This document shows positions 36,041 to 45,917 of a stretch of DNA of 63,608 bases, piece after piece. Source of the stretch: Hyphomicrobiales bacterium (GTDB lineage Bacteria > Pseudomonadota > Alphaproteobacteria > Rhizobiales > Beijerinckiaceae); assembly GCA_027487245.1 (NCBI GenBank), contig JAIYDY010000033.1:1-63608 (forward strand), given 5' to 3'. Numbering within the stretch: position 1 is the first letter of the stretch; every line of letters begins with the position of its first letter. Position numbers and translations under genes: made by a program. The notes beneath the pieces are model-generated. The model did no database searches, was not told the origin of the DNA, and worked only from the letters and a program-made list of their open reading frames with translations.

Positions 36041-38719
36041 TCACTGGCGCTTGAGCAGCCGCTCCAGATATTCAAGTTCCTCCTGCGGGCGCAAGGTCTC
36101 GCCGAGGCGGCGGCGAAGCTCTTCGAGGATGCGGCGTGCGCGCACCTGCGGTGCTTCGCCCGGCACGCGCGTGTCGCCGGAGACGATGCCGCGGCTTGAT
36201 TCGCGTTGCTGGCCATCGCGCCCGAGCGGGTCGCGCTGCTGGGTCTGGCGGCTGCCGGCCCGGTCTCGGCCACCTTGCGTCGGGTCGCCATCGGCCATGC
36301 CTTCGCCCTCGCCTTCGCCCTGGCCTTCCTGCTGCATCTGCTGGGCCAGTTGCTGTGCGCCGTTGCGCAGGCCTTCCAGCGCCCGGCCCTGAGCCTGCGC
36401 TGCGCCCTCCATGTCACCCTGCCCGAGCGCGCCCTCGGCTTCGCCCATGGCCTGCTCGGCTTCGCCGAGGCCGGGCTGGCTCGGCATGCCCTGGCCCTGC
36501 ATGCGCCGCTGCATCTCGCGCAGGCGGTCGCGCAGCTGCTGCTGGCGCTGGGCCAGCTGGTCGCGTCCCTGCTGGCCCTGTTGACCCTGCTGGCCTTCCT
36601 GTCCCTCCTGGCCTTCCTGCCCGTCCTGCGGCTGGCCCTGCTGACCGCGCTGGCCCGGCTGCCGCTGGCCCGGATTTGGCCTCGCCTGCTGCTGGCCTCG
36701 CTGGTTGGGATTGGCGCGCTGGTTGCGCTGCTGGCCGCGCTGTTCCTGCCCGTCCTGGAAGGTCTCGTCACGCAACTCCTGCTGCTCGCGGGTCATGCGA
36801 TCGAGCTCGCTGAGCTGGTTCTGCATCTCACGCTGTCGCGGGTCCATCTGGCCGGGCCGGGCCTGCTGGAGGTTGCGCATCATGTTGTTGAGCTCGTTGA
36901 GAAGGCGCTGGGCCTCCTCGGTCTCGCCGCGCTTGTTCAACTCGTCAATGCGGTTGAGCATGTTGTTGAGATCGCGCGGGGTCACCGTCCGGAAATTCTC
37001 CGGCATCTGGCTCATCTCGTTCTGGCGGCCATTCTGCTGGTCGCGCTGCATCTGCTCGGCCAGTTCGCGCATGAAGCGGTTCATCGCCTCGCGCAGTTCC
37101 TGGGTCAGGCGCGACAGCTCTTCCTGATCGGCGCCGCGCTCCATGGCCTGTTGCAGCCGGTCCTGGGCGGCACGCAACTGGCGTTCGGCGTCCGAGAGGT
37201 CGCCATCCTCGAGCAACAGGGCCAGTTGCCACAGGTCATCGACCACCTCGAGCAGACGCGGATCGCCTCGGGCCGAGCGGAGTTTCTCGGTGACGATCTT
37301 CAGCGACAGGTAGGCGCCGGCCTCCTTGGTGAATTCGGCAGGCTCGATCAGAAGGGCATCGAGCGCGGTCTGAACGCGGGGCCGGTCGGTGACATCGAGC
37401 ACCAGCCAGCGCCGGACTTCGATCAGCGCGCGGGCCAGAGGCTTGTTGAAGGTGCGCTGCGGCAGGGTCACCTCGCGCGCTTCGCTGCTGCCTTCCTGGC
37501 CGGCATCGTCGCGAGCCGTGAGCGTCATGGCGACGCGGGCACCGGCCCAGGGGTGCTCGGCCAGTTCCAGCGTGGTCTTGATGTCGGCTTCGCCGCCGGC
37601 CTCGCCGGGGTTCGGAAGCACGGTGCGCGGCGGGTCGATCAACGGGCGGGCGCCGGGCCTTGCGGTGGTGACGATGGGCCGGAAGCCGGCTTCCACGGAC
37701 GCAATGCCGTAATCGTCGCTGGCCCGATAAACCACCGTCAGCTGGCCGCGCTGGCCAGCCTGCGGGCTTTCGGTGAAGGCGATGGTCGGTGCCTTGTCGG
37801 GCACCATGGCAACCGGCACGGTGCTGGCGGGCACGCCCGCGCCGCCGAGGCGGAGGCTGCCGCTGGCCGACAGCAGGAAGCGCCGCTCGATGCCCTGCCG
37901 GACACCGGTGGGCACGGGCAGGGGCTGCAAGCCGCTGGTGGCCTCGATGGCGGCCTCCGGCGCGCCTGAGATGCGCACGATGATCGTCGAGCCATGCGGC
38001 GCACGGATCGCCTCGCCTGAGCCGGCCTCGGTCCCGCCGAAGGTCAGCATGATCGGCGGCAGGCGGGTGTAGGAAGGCGGATCGATCCAGCCATCGATCC
38101 GCACCGCCGGCGCGGGAGGGGCGGGCTGCGTCCAGTTGAGCGGGCTGCCCAGCCTGTAATTGGCCTCGGGGCCGGCGACGAAGAAGGCCGCGACAGCCGC
38201 CACGACCGGCGCTGCCCGGAAGGCCAGCCGGTCGATCCGCACCATGCCGGGTGCCGGTGCCTTGACGACCAGCCCTTCGAGGTCGCGCTGCTGGCGCGCC
38301 AGATGGCTCTTCCACAGGGCCTGCGTGAACGGATCGCTCTCGCCGAGCGCCAGGGTGTCCCGCACCGCGCTGGCCGGGCGGTGACCGGCGGCAGCGGTGC
38401 GGTCAAGCCGCGCCAGTGCGTCCGCATCGGTGGGCCAGCGCAGGCGCAGCAGGGGCGCGAAGCTGGCCACGAACAGCATCGCCACGGCGGCCATGCCGGC
38501 CATACGCGCCATGGGCGGCATGGTCAGCCAGAAGCCGATCCAGGCACTGGTGAGGAAAACGAGGACTACGGAGATCGGCAGCCAGATGCAGGGCCAGATG
38601 CGCTCCCAGATCAGCGCCAGCCGCGAGCGGCGCACCATGTCGGCAAGACGATCATCCGCAGCATCTGCCGCAGCCGCATGGCTGGTGGGTGAAGCGGTGA
38701 GTCCCGGACGCTCTGCCAT
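36041..38719 (-). CDS. TIGR02302 / DUF4175 family membrane protein
   Basis: An 892-residue protein with three membrane helices near the N-terminus (about 36-58, 65-90, 155-185). The large remainder is extracytoplasmic: a beta-rich part (about 195-430), helical stretches rich in Gln, Arg and Met (about 440-620), and a low-complexity Gly/Gln run (about 630-720) with many GQ and EGQ units. It ends with a conserved helix (RRILEELRRRLGETLRPQEELEYLERLLKR). The family is restricted to alphaproteobacteria and its function is unknown. It lies upstream of the small membrane gene and downstream of lysA. Confidence 0.88.
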   Translation of the reverse strand: MAERPGLTASPTSHAAAADAADDRLADMVRRSRLALIWERIWPCIWLPISVVLVFLTSAWIGFWLTMPPMARMAGMAAVAMLFVASFAPLLRLRWPTDADALARLDRTAAAGHRPASAVRDTLALGESDPFTQALWKSHLARQQRDLEGLVVKAPAPGMVRIDRLAFRAAPVVAAVAAFFVAGPEANYRLGSPLNWTQPAPPAPAVRIDGWIDPPSYTRLPPIMLTFGGTEAGSGEAIRAPHGSTIIVRISGAPEAAIEATSGLQPLPVPTGVRQGIERRFLLSASGSLRLGGAGVPASTVPVAMVPDKAPTIAFTESPQAGQRGQLTVVYRASDDYGIASVEAGFRPIVTTARPGARPLIDPPRTVLPNPGEAGGEADIKTTLELAEHPWAGARVAMTLTARDDAGQEGSSEAREVTLPQRTFNKPLARALIEVRRWLVLDVTDRPRVQTALDALLIEPAEFTKEAGAYLSLKIVTEKLRSARGDPRLLEVVDDLWQLALLLEDGDLSDAERQLRAAQDRLQQAMERGADQEELSRLTQELREAMNRFMRELAEQMQRDQQNGRQNEMSQMPENFRTVTPRDLNNMLNRIDELNKRGETEEAQRLLNELNNMMRNLQQARPGQMDPRQREMQNQLSELDRMTREQQELRDETFQDGQEQRGQQRNQRANPNQRGQQQARPNPGQRQPGQRGQQGQPQDGQEGQEGQEGQQGQQGQQGRDQLAQRQQQLRDRLREMQRRMQGQGMPSQPGLGEAEQAMGEAEGALGQGDMEGAAQAQGRALEGLRNGAQQLAQQMQQEGQGEGEGEGMADGDPTQGGRDRAGSRQTQQRDPLGRDGQQRESSRGIVSGDTRVPGEAPQVRARRILEELRRRLGETLRPQEELEYLERLLKRQ

Positions 38720-38816
38720 GGCCTGCTGGATCTCCCATGCGCGCTTGAGGCCGCGCAGTCAGATCCTGAAGGTAGCATGCCTCACCGGCTTGACCACCCC
38801 TGAAGGCGCGCTTTCC

Positions 38817-40085
38817 TCAGGCCAGCCAGGCCGGAATCCGGTCCAGTCCGATCACGTCCTCGTAATCGGGCCGCGGCCGGACGATTGCGTGGCGCGCGCC
38901 ATCGACCAGGACCTCGGGCACGAGCCGGCGTGTGTTGTAGGTTCCGGCCTGCACCGCGCCGTAGGCCCCAGCGGTCATGACGGCCAGCAGATCACCTGGC
39001 CGAACCTCGGGGATGTCACGGTCGAGTGCGAAATAGTCACCTGATTCGCAGACCGGGCCGACGATGTCCGCCTTGAGGTGGCGCGCACCCGGGGCTGGCT
39101 CGATCACCGGCTTCAGGCCATGATAGGCCTCATAGAGCGTCGGGCGGATCAGGTCGTTCATGGCGGCGTCGACGATGACGAAGGTCTTGGCATCGCCCTG
39201 CTTGACGTAGATCACGGAGGTCACGAGGATTCCTGCATTCCCGGCGATCAGCCTGCCCTGCTCGAACAGCACCTTGAGGCCCAGCGGGGCCGTGTGCTTC
39301 GAGACCACGGCGGCGAAGGCTGTCGGATCGGGCGGCGGCGCATTGTCCTCGCGGTAGGGAATGCCGAGCCCGCCACCCAGATCGATGTGGTGCAGCGCAT
39401 GGCCCTCGGCCATCAGGTCGCGGGCCAGTTCCGTGAGCAGCCGCGTCGCATCATCGAAGGGTTGCAGGTCGGTGATCTGGCTGCCGATGTGCATGTCGAC
39501 GCCGGTGATCGACAATCCCTTCAGCGTTGCCGCCCAGGCGTAGATCTGGCGGGCGCGCGAAATCGGCACGCCGAACTTGTTGTCGAACTTGCCGGTGGAA
39601 ATCTTGGCGTGGGTGCGGGCATCCACATCCGGATTGATGCGGAACGAGACCGGCGCGCGCTTGCCCATCGAGAGCGCGACCTCCGAGAGGGCCTCGGCCT
39701 CTGGTTCGGACTCGACATTGAAGCACAGGATGTCCGCTTCCAGCGCGGCCGCCATTTCCTCCCGCGTCTTGCCGACGCCGGAAAAGACGATGCGGTTGCC
39801 CGGCACGCCGGCCAGCAACGCGCGCTTCAACTCGCCGATCGAGACGATGTCCATGCCGGCGCCTTCGCGGGCCAGGGTCTTCAGCACGGCCTGGTTGGAA
39901 TTGGCCTTCATGGCATAGCAGACCAGCGTGTCCATGCCGGCGAAGGCATCACGGAAAACCCGGTAGTGCCGCACGAGGGTTGCGCTCGAATAGCAGTAGA
40001 ACGGCGTCCCGACTTCGGCTGCGATGGCGCGAAGGTCGACATCCTCGGCATGCAGGACGCCGCCGCGGTATTGGAAGTGATGCAT
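38817..40085 (-). CDS. lysA: Diaminopimelate decarboxylase
   Basis: A 422-residue PLP enzyme of the alanine racemase fold that makes L-lysine from meso-diaminopimelate, the last step of lysine synthesis. The PLP lysine is in VCYAMKANSN near residue 60. The conserved HIGSQITDLQPF, GGGLGIPY and the C-terminal CESGDYFALDRDIPEV and TAGAYGAVQ segments are present. It is 12 bases after the small lipoprotein gene, matching the argH-lptM-lysA order of many alphaproteobacteria. Full length. Confidence 0.96.
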   Translation of the reverse strand: MHHFQYRGGVLHAEDVDLRAIAAEVGTPFYCYSSATLVRHYRVFRDAFAGMDTLVCYAMKANSNQAVLKTLAREGAGMDIVSIGELKRALLAGVPGNRIVFSGVGKTREEMAAALEADILCFNVESEPEAEALSEVALSMGKRAPVSFRINPDVDARTHAKISTGKFDNKFGVPISRARQIYAWAATLKGLSITGVDMHIGSQITDLQPFDDATRLLTELARDLMAEGHALHHIDLGGGLGIPYREDNAPPPDPTAFAAVVSKHTAPLGLKVLFEQGRLIAGNAGILVTSVIYVKQGDAKTFVIVDAAMNDLIRPTLYEAYHGLKPVIEPAPGARHLKADIVGPVCESGDYFALDRDIPEVRPGDLLAVMTAGAYGAVQAGTYNTRRLVPEVLVDGARHAIVRPRPDYEDVIGLDRIPAWLA

Positions 40086-40097
40086 GTCGCGGCCTGC

Positions 40098-40427
40098 TCA
40101 GAGCAACGGGTCGAGGAAGAAGGGCTGGTTCGGCGGCGGCGAGCGGCGCTCCTGGCGGCGGGTGTTGCCCTGACGCACGACCTGCGATCCGCCGGGCAGC
40201 GCCGTGTCGGCTGCCGTCTGCGGCGCGCTTGCCGGCGTGTTGCTGGTTGTCTCGGTCATGCGGCCCGGCTGGAACGTGGTGGCCCCGGCAAAGGTCGAGT
40301 TGCTCTGGCGCGAGGGGGTGGCCCGGTCTGCCGTGCCGGGTGGCGGCTCAAGCGCGCCGCGGCGGCCGCAGGCCCCGAGGACGAGGGCCGAGGTGAGGCC
40401 AAGGGCCAGAAGGGTGACTGTCTTCAT
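40098..40427 (-). CDS. lptM: Small lipoprotein, LptM (YifL)-like
   Basis: A 109-residue lipoprotein. The N-terminus MKTVTLLALG leads to the lipobox LVLGAC, with C20 the lipidated residue followed by GRRGALEPPPG. The GRRG-L-x-P motif after the cysteine is the LptM/YifL signature. In E. coli LptM helps the LptDE lipopolysaccharide translocon mature. The rest of the protein is low complexity, rich in Thr, Ser, Gln and Pro, and longer than the E. coli protein. The ATG at 40427 puts the signal at the N-terminus. Its place beside lysA supports the name; function here is inferred. Confidence 0.82.
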   Translation of the reverse strand: MKTVTLLALGLTSALVLGACGRRGALEPPPGTADRATPSRQSNSTFAGATTFQPGRMTETTSNTPASAPQTAADTALPGGSQVVRQGNTRRQERRSPPPNQPFFLDPLL

Positions 40428-40545
40428 GGAGCGCGATGTCACGACGTTGATGTCCCAAGGCTCGGGCGAGGTGCGGAAAGCGTCAGCTTAGAGCAGTTTC
40501 CATAGGCAAAGTGAAGGCGGATGTCAGCCATCCGCCGATCAACCC

Positions 40546-41952
40546 TCAGGCCGGTGCCTGCTTGCGGGCCTCGCGTGCAAGCTGGCGCAGCCAGCGGCTG
40601 GCCTGTGCCCTGACCTGGCGCGGTGCCGTGCCGCCATGGCTGACGCGGCTCCGGACCGAGCGCTCGACGCCCAGCACCTCCAGGACCTCGGCCGTGATGC
40701 GTGGCTCGACGGCCTGCATCTCGGCGAGGCCGAGTTTTTCAAGGCCGATGCCCCGCTCTGACGCCATCCCGACCAGACGCCCTGTGACATGGTGCGCGTC
40801 CCGGAAAGGCATTTTCAGCACCCGGACCAGCCAGTCTGCGAGATCGGTGGCCGTGGCATAGCCCAGCCCGGCCGCCTTCTTCATGGTCTTCAGATCGGGC
40901 TGCATGTCACGCACCATGCCCGCGATGGCCGCAAGGCAAAGCGACAGGGTCTGGAGCGCATCGAACACGCCTTCCTTGTCCTCCTGCATGTCCTTCGAAT
41001 AGGTCAGCGGCAGGCCCTTCATCATGGTCAGCAGCGCCTGCAACGCGCCGAACACGCGGCCCGCCTTGCCGCGCACGAGTTCCGCCGCATCGGGATTGCG
41101 CTTCTGCGGCATGATCGAGGAGCCGGTGGTGAAGCTGTCCGACAGCCTGATGAAGCCGAACTGCGGAGTGGTCCACAACACGATCTCTTCGGCAAAGCGC
41201 GACAGGTGCATGGCGCAGATCGACGCTGCGGCCACCGCCTCGAGCGCGAAATCCCGGTCCGATACCGAATCCAGCGAGTTGGCGGTGGGGCGGTCGAAGC
41301 CGAGCGCCTTTGCCGTGGCATGCCGGTCGATCGGGAACGAGGTGCCGGCGAGGGCTGCCGCTCCGAGCGGGCACTCGTTCATGCGCCTGCGCGCATCGGC
41401 GAGGCGGCTGCGGTCACGCGCCAGCATCTCGACATAGGCCAGCAGGTGATGGCCGAAGGTGACCGGCTGGGCCGATTGCAGATGGGTGAAGCCCGGCATC
41501 ACGGCCCCGGCAAAGAGCGCCGCCTTCTCGGCGAGGGCCAGTTGCACGTCGGCGATCTGCTGGTCGATCTGGTCGACCGTGTCCCGCACCCACAGGCGCA
41601 TGTCGGTGGCCACCTGGTCATTGCGCGAGCGGGCCGTGTGCAGCCGGCCGGCGGCGGGGCCGATCAGCTCGCGCAGGCGGCTCTCGATGTTCATGTGGAT
41701 GTCTTCGAGGGCGCGCGAGAACGTGAAGCTGCCCGATTCGATTTCAGCCTCGATGGCCTTGAGTCCGCCGGTGATTGCCGCCACATCGTCTGCAGTCAGG
41801 ATGCCGGTCTTGCCGAGCATGGCCGCATGCGCCAGCGAGCCCTGGATGTCCTGACGCCAGAGTTTCTGATCGAAGCCGATGGAGGCGTTGATTTCCTCCA
41901 TGATCGCATCAGGGCCTGTGGCGAAACGCCCACCCCACATCCGGTTGCTCAT
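40546..41952 (-). CDS. argH: Argininosuccinate lyase
   Basis: A 468-residue enzyme of the fumarase superfamily that splits argininosuccinate into arginine and fumarate. The superfamily signature [12 protein letters not shown] is intact with the catalytic serine in SS. Conserved WGGRF at the start, [13 protein letters not shown] and [15 protein letters not shown] blocks are present. It is divergent from tlpA by 51 bases and upstream of lptM and lysA, joining arginine and lysine synthesis genes. Full length. Confidence 0.97.
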   Translation of the reverse strand: MSNRMWGGRFATGPDAIMEEINASIGFDQKLWRQDIQGSLAHAAMLGKTGILTADDVAAITGGLKAIEAEIESGSFTFSRALEDIHMNIESRLRELIGPAAGRLHTARSRNDQVATDMRLWVRDTVDQIDQQIADVQLALAEKAALFAGAVMPGFTHLQSAQPVTFGHHLLAYVEMLARDRSRLADARRRMNECPLGAAALAGTSFPIDRHATAKALGFDRPTANSLDSVSDRDFALEAVAAASICAMHLSRFAEEIVLWTTPQFGFIRLSDSFTTGSSIMPQKRNPDAAELVRGKAGRVFGALQALLTMMKGLPLTYSKDMQEDKEGVFDALQTLSLCLAAIAGMVRDMQPDLKTMKKAAGLGYATATDLADWLVRVLKMPFRDAHHVTGRLVGMASERGIGLEKLGLAEMQAVEPRITAEVLEVLGVERSVRSRVSHGGTAPRQVRAQASRWLRQLAREARKQAPA

Positions 41953-42003
41953 GTCGTTTCCTTCAGTTCTCAGCCTGCCTGCGATGCACCTGCCACGGCC
42001 GGG

Positions 42004-42648
42004 ATGCTGACCATGCTGTCGCGCATCTCCCGGCCGGCATGGCTTGCCCTTGGTCTGGTGCCCATGCTTGGCCTTGGCGGGCTATACCTGAGCACGCAAG
42101 CTGGCCGCAACCCGCAAGGAGCGCAAGCCTGCGCCGTGTCGCCTGCCGTGCAGGCAGGCGTGGCGAAGGCGGCCGTGGGCGAACTCGCCGCCTTCCGGCC
42201 GGCGGCAACACCGCGCCCGATGGCCGATCTCGCCTTCCTTGACGCTGCCGGTGCCGGAACCAGTCTTGCGCAGATGCGCGGGCGCACGGTGCTGCTCAAC
42301 CTGTGGGCGACATGGTGCGCGCCATGCCGCAAGGAAATGCCGGCGCTCGATGCGCTTCAGGGCGAGTTCGGCGGACCGGACTTCGAGGTCGTGGCCATCA
42401 ACATCGACACGCGCAATCTGGAGCGGCCACGCACGTGGCTGACCGAAAACGGCATCACCCGTCTGGCCTACTATGCCGACCCGCAAGCCAAGGTGTTCCA
42501 GGAGCTCAAGCGCGCCGGACAGGCCATCGGCATGCCGACCACGCTGCTGATCGACGCCGCGGGCTGCCAGCTTGGCGTGCTGCATGGCCCTGCCGAGTGG
42601 CATAGCGAGGATGCGCGCCGGCTGGTCAAGGCCGCTTTGGGGCGTTGA
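42004..42648 (+). CDS. tlpA: TlpA-type thiol:disulfide oxidoreductase
   Basis: A 214-residue membrane-anchored thioredoxin-like protein facing the periplasm. The anchor helix covers about 12-30. The active site WCAPC has C105 and C108; a conserved cis-Pro is in GMPTTLL. An extra pair, C43 and C187, is also present, as in TlpA of Bradyrhizobium. TlpA reduces Cu-binding sites and ScoI during cytochrome oxidase assembly in Bradyrhizobium. A second ATG at 42013 is possible. It is divergent from argH, a common arrangement in the order. Confidence 0.9.
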   Translation: MLTMLSRISRPAWLALGLVPMLGLGGLYLSTQAGRNPQGAQACAVSPAVQAGVAKAAVGELAAFRPAATPRPMADLAFLDAAGAGTSLAQMRGRTVLLNLWATWCAPCRKEMPALDALQGEFGGPDFEVVAINIDTRNLERPRTWLTENGITRLAYYADPQAKVFQELKRAGQAIGMPTTLLIDAAGCQLGVLHGPAEWHSEDARRLVKAALGR

Positions 42649-42734
42649 GCGCCGCTGCGGGCGTTTGATGCCGCGCAATTGCAGCAATCCGTGATTTGCG
42701 ATTGTGTGGCGCTGTTCTGCAACGGATCCGTGCC

Positions 42735-44870
42735 ATGCCCGCCATGCTGCAATCGACCCCGCTGATGGCCTTGCGGGCCGCTGCGATCGACACCGAGACG
42801 ACAGGCCTCGACGTACGCAAGGCGCGCCTGATCGAGATCGGCGTGCTGGCCATCGAGGGCGGTGCCCTGCTGCCTAAGCCCCTTCTCGACCAACTGGTCG
42901 ACTGCGGAGAGCCGGTGCCGGCGGCGTCAACCGCCGTCCACGGCATCCTCAGCGGTGATCTGGCCGGCAAGCCGGCCTTTTCAGCCGTCCACGCCGCCAT
43001 CCTTGCCGCGCTTCAGGACCGGGTCCTGATCGGCCACACGGTCGGCTTCGATCTGGCCCTGCTCAGGCGTGAGTGCGAGCGGGCCGGCCTGGCGCCACCC
43101 ACAACGCTGGCGCTCGATGTGCGGGTGCTGGCGCAACTCGTGTCGAGCCAGCTCTCGTCGTACTCGCTCGAAGGCCTCGCGGCCTGGCTGGGCGTGGCGG
43201 CCGGGCGGCGGCACCGGGCGCTGGGCGATGCGGAGACGGCCGGGCTGATCTTCCTCGCGCTGGTGCCGCGGCTGCGCGAGGTCGGCATCCGGACGCTCGG
43301 TGAGGCCATGGCCCGCTGCCGGATGGTGACCGATGCCATGGCCGGCGGGCAGCCTGCCGAGTGGGACATTTCGACCGCAGGGCGCGGGCCGGCTGCCGGC
43401 GACGGAAACGCCGGTGATGCCAGCCTCGCGCGGCTCGACCATTATCCCTATCGCCACCGCGTCAGCGAGGTGATGAACCGCGATCCGGTGCTCCTGCCTG
43501 GCGAGACCTTGCTTGGCGCGGCGCTGAAACTGATCGCGGAACGCAAGCTCAGCTCCGTGCTGGTCGGCGAGAGCCTGGCCGATGCCGGACAGGTTGGCAT
43601 CGTCACCGAGCGCGACATCATGCGCATCCTGGCAGAGCGCGGTGCGGAGGCCTTCGCGCTGCCGATCGGCAGCTTTGCCAGCCGGCCCCTCGCCAGCGTG
43701 CCGGAGGATGCCCTGATCTATCGGGCCATCGGGCGCATGGCCAACCGCAACATCCGCCATCTCGCGGCCGTTGGCTCCGATGATGCCGTGGTCGGGGTTG
43801 TGACGACACGCGACCTGCTGAAGCTGCGCGCCAGCTCTGCCATCGCACTCGGGGATGATCTCGATGCGGCCCGTTCAGTGGCCGAACTGGCGCAGGCCTG
43901 GGCCAAGCTGCCTGCGATGGCACGGGCGCTCCGGCTGGAAGGCGTCGCAGCACGCGCCATTGCCGGCGTCATTGCCCGCGAGGTGGGGGCGCTGACCCGG
44001 CGCGCGGCGCAGATGGCGGAAGCCGAGCTGGCAACCGGGCCTCTGGGGCCGGCTCCCTGCGACTACGCCATTGTCGTGCTGGGCTCGGCCGGGCGCGGCG
44101 AGAGCCTGCTCGCGATGGACCAGGACAACGCGGTGATCTTTGCCGACGGTGAGCCGGGCGGGGTCGAGGATCAGTGGTTTGCCGCCCATGGCAAGCGGAT
44201 GTGCGCCATCCTGCATGAGGTCGGGGTGCCTCTGTGCAAGGGCGGCGTCATGGCGAGCGAGCCTGCCTTTCGCGGTTCGCTGGCGGAATGGCGTGCCCGG
44301 ATCGGGCGCTGGCTGACGCGCGCGACACCGGAAGATCTTCTGGCCGTCGATATCTTCTTCGATTTCAGGGCCGTGCATGGCCGCCGGGCGCTGGCGCACC
44401 AGTTGTGGCTCGATGCATGGGCGGCGGCGCGGGGCGAAATCGCCTTCCTCAAGCTGCTGGCTCAGTCAGCGGGTGCGGGTGGCTCGCATCTGACCATGCT
44501 CGGCCGTGTGCGCACCGATGAGGATGGACGCGTCGACATCAAGGGCAATGTGCTGAAGGGCGTCGTCACCACCGCCCGCGTGCTTGCGCTGCGGCATGGC
44601 ATCACCGCCCATGCCACGGCGGCGCGGCTGTCGGGCCTGATCGAGCGGGCCCATGGCGGCACCGCTGATCTGGCCGGCTTCGACGAGGACCATCAGCTGG
44701 CCCTCGATCTGGTTCTGGAACAGCAGTTGCTCGACATCACCGAAGGCAGGCCGCCTGGCAACAAGGTCACGGCGCGCAGCCTGTCGGCGCGGCAGACACA
44801 GGCGCTGAAGGCAGCACTGGGGCGTCAGGGTAGTATCGCGGACCTGCTGCGCGCGGAACTGGTCGACTGA
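42735..44870 (+). CDS. Fused DnaQ-like exonuclease, CBS pair and DUF294 nucleotidyltransferase-like protein
   Basis: A 711-residue three-part protein. Residues about 10-190 are a DEDDh 3'-5' exonuclease with DTETTG (D19, E21), GHTVGFD and HRALGDAETA, all acidic residues kept. A linker leads to two CBS domains (about 235-370) of the type that sense adenine nucleotides. Next, a DUF294 nucleotidyltransferase-like region has GSAGRGESLLAMDQDNA, including the G-S and D-x-D metal residues, and the final 150 residues are its substrate-binding helical part. The start is placed at the ATG at 42735; homology begins shortly after. Substrates are unknown. An internal ATG nine bases on is also possible. 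Confidence 0.85.
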   Translation: MPAMLQSTPLMALRAAAIDTETTGLDVRKARLIEIGVLAIEGGALLPKPLLDQLVDCGEPVPAASTAVHGILSGDLAGKPAFSAVHAAILAALQDRVLIGHTVGFDLALLRRECERAGLAPPTTLALDVRVLAQLVSSQLSSYSLEGLAAWLGVAAGRRHRALGDAETAGLIFLALVPRLREVGIRTLGEAMARCRMVTDAMAGGQPAEWDISTAGRGPAAGDGNAGDASLARLDHYPYRHRVSEVMNRDPVLLPGETLLGAALKLIAERKLSSVLVGESLADAGQVGIVTERDIMRILAERGAEAFALPIGSFASRPLASVPEDALIYRAIGRMANRNIRHLAAVGSDDAVVGVVTTRDLLKLRASSAIALGDDLDAARSVAELAQAWAKLPAMARALRLEGVAARAIAGVIAREVGALTRRAAQMAEAELATGPLGPAPCDYAIVVLGSAGRGESLLAMDQDNAVIFADGEPGGVEDQWFAAHGKRMCAILHEVGVPLCKGGVMASEPAFRGSLAEWRARIGRWLTRATPEDLLAVDIFFDFRAVHGRRALAHQLWLDAWAAARGEIAFLKLLAQSAGAGGSHLTMLGRVRTDEDGRVDIKGNVLKGVVTTARVLALRHGITAHATAARLSGLIERAHGGTADLAGFDEDHQLALDLVLEQQLLDITEGRPPGNKVTARSLSARQTQALKAALGRQGSIADLLRAELVD

Positions 44871-44882
44871 TCGGCAGCCAGC

Positions 44883-45173
44883 TCAACGGCCAGGTGCGCG
44901 CGAGACGCGCCAGGTCAGGAAGGGCGGCGCGGTGCGGGCATCATTGGCCGAGAGCCGCCGGGTGCCGCCATCGGGCTGGATCTCGTCGAGGTTGACGAAG
45001 CCCATCAGGTGCAGCGCGGCAGCGGCATCGCGCGCGGCGAAGGCGCGAGGCACAATTTCGAGAGAACCAGCGGAGCCGACCGCATCGAGCAGGGCGGCGG
45101 TCTCTGCCTGCCGCGTGGCGGCACGACGCGGAAACGGCACAACGGACGCAAACGACGCAACAACATCAGACAT
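44883..45173 (-). CDS. Small conserved-looking protein of unknown function
   Basis: A 96-residue protein starting MSDVVASFASVVPFPRR. The central part ARDAAAALHLMGFVNLDEIQPDG could be a short helix and strand; the end is basic (TWRVSRAPGR). No known domain is recognised. It is convergent with the exonuclease-CBS gene, leaving 12 bases between stops. Codon use is like the neighbours, which supports coding, but the assignment is less sure than for other genes. Confidence 0.5.
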   Translation of the reverse strand: MSDVVASFASVVPFPRRAATRQAETAALLDAVGSAGSLEIVPRAFAARDAAAALHLMGFVNLDEIQPDGGTRRLSANDARTAPPFLTWRVSRAPGR

Positions 45174-45332
45174 GACACACCACCCCGGCACAGGCGGGGC
45201 CGAATCAGCCGGCGCCGCTGGGCAGACCTTCGGGGTGTCATGGTTTCTCGGGTTCTAACCGGGGCCGTCGGGTTGTGTGCCGGAACGGGCCACTTGCGCG
45301 CCGGTGCCGACAGCACCGACGGCCTGGCAGGT

Positions 45333-45917
45333 TCAGAACAGCTTCGGCAGGAGCCGGCCGGTGCGGTCCATGTAGGCCTGATACTCCGCGCCGAAGCCTG
45401 CCAGCATCAGCGCCTCCTCGTGGCGGACGCGCAGCAGGTAGAGTGTGCCGAAGCCGGCGATGCCGGCCAGCCCGGCGATCCAGTTCGGCAGCAGCAGGGC
45501 CTGTGCCAGCGCCATCAGCCAGAAGGCCGTATACATCGGGTGCCGGATGCGGCTGTAGATGCCGTGGGTGATCAGCTTGTGATCATCCTTCAACTGCAGG
45601 CTGACCGACCAGTTGCGGCCAAGCGCCTTGTGCGTCAGCCGGAACATCACCAGCGCGGCCACCGCAAGCAGTGCACCGAGCACGCACAGCACAGGCTGGA
45701 AGGCATAGTTGGCGAAGGCCGGAAAGCCGGTCGCCACATAGATGCCCGGCACGATGCCGAGACCAGAAAGCGAAATCGCCAGCCGGATGCGTTCGGGCCA
45801 TTGCATCTCGTCACGCACGACCTGCGCCCGCTTTGCCTTGCGCTCGAACGGAATGCGCAACACGAACCAGCTGACGACAAGCAGGGTCCAGATGATCTTG
45901 GCGACGATGATGCTCAC
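45333..45917 (-). CDS. Isoprenylcysteine carboxyl methyltransferase-like membrane protein
   Basis: A 194-residue protein with four to five membrane helices. The C-terminal half has the phospholipid/isoprenylcysteine methyltransferase signature: LITHGIYSRIRHPMYTAF followed later by RVRHEEALMLAGFGAEYQAYMDRTGRLLP. The RHP and the E-x-x-L and EYxxY segments form the SAM site. Bacteria do not make prenylated CaaX proteins, so the natural substrate is likely a lipid or small molecule. The start is the GTG at 45917, which overlaps the upstream gene's stop by 4 bases, so the two form an operon. Confidence 0.85.
   Translation of the reverse strand: MSIIVAKIIWTLLVVSWFVLRIPFERKAKRAQVVRDEMQWPERIRLAISLSGLGIVPGIYVATGFPAFANYAFQPVLCVLGALLAVAALVMFRLTHKALGRNWSVSLQLKDDHKLITHGIYSRIRHPMYTAFWLMALAQALLLPNWIAGLAGIAGFGTLYLLRVRHEEALMLAGFGAEYQAYMDRTGRLLPKLF

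Noticed and set aside
36540..36760. Short tandem repeats rich in ctggcc and ctgctg
   Set aside because: They encode the Gly/Gln run of the TIGR02302 protein in frame and are not an independent repeat element.
40789..42003. N-terminal extension of tlpA reaching back across argH
   Set aside because: The extension is antisense to argH; a TlpA-type anchor helix starts just after 42004.
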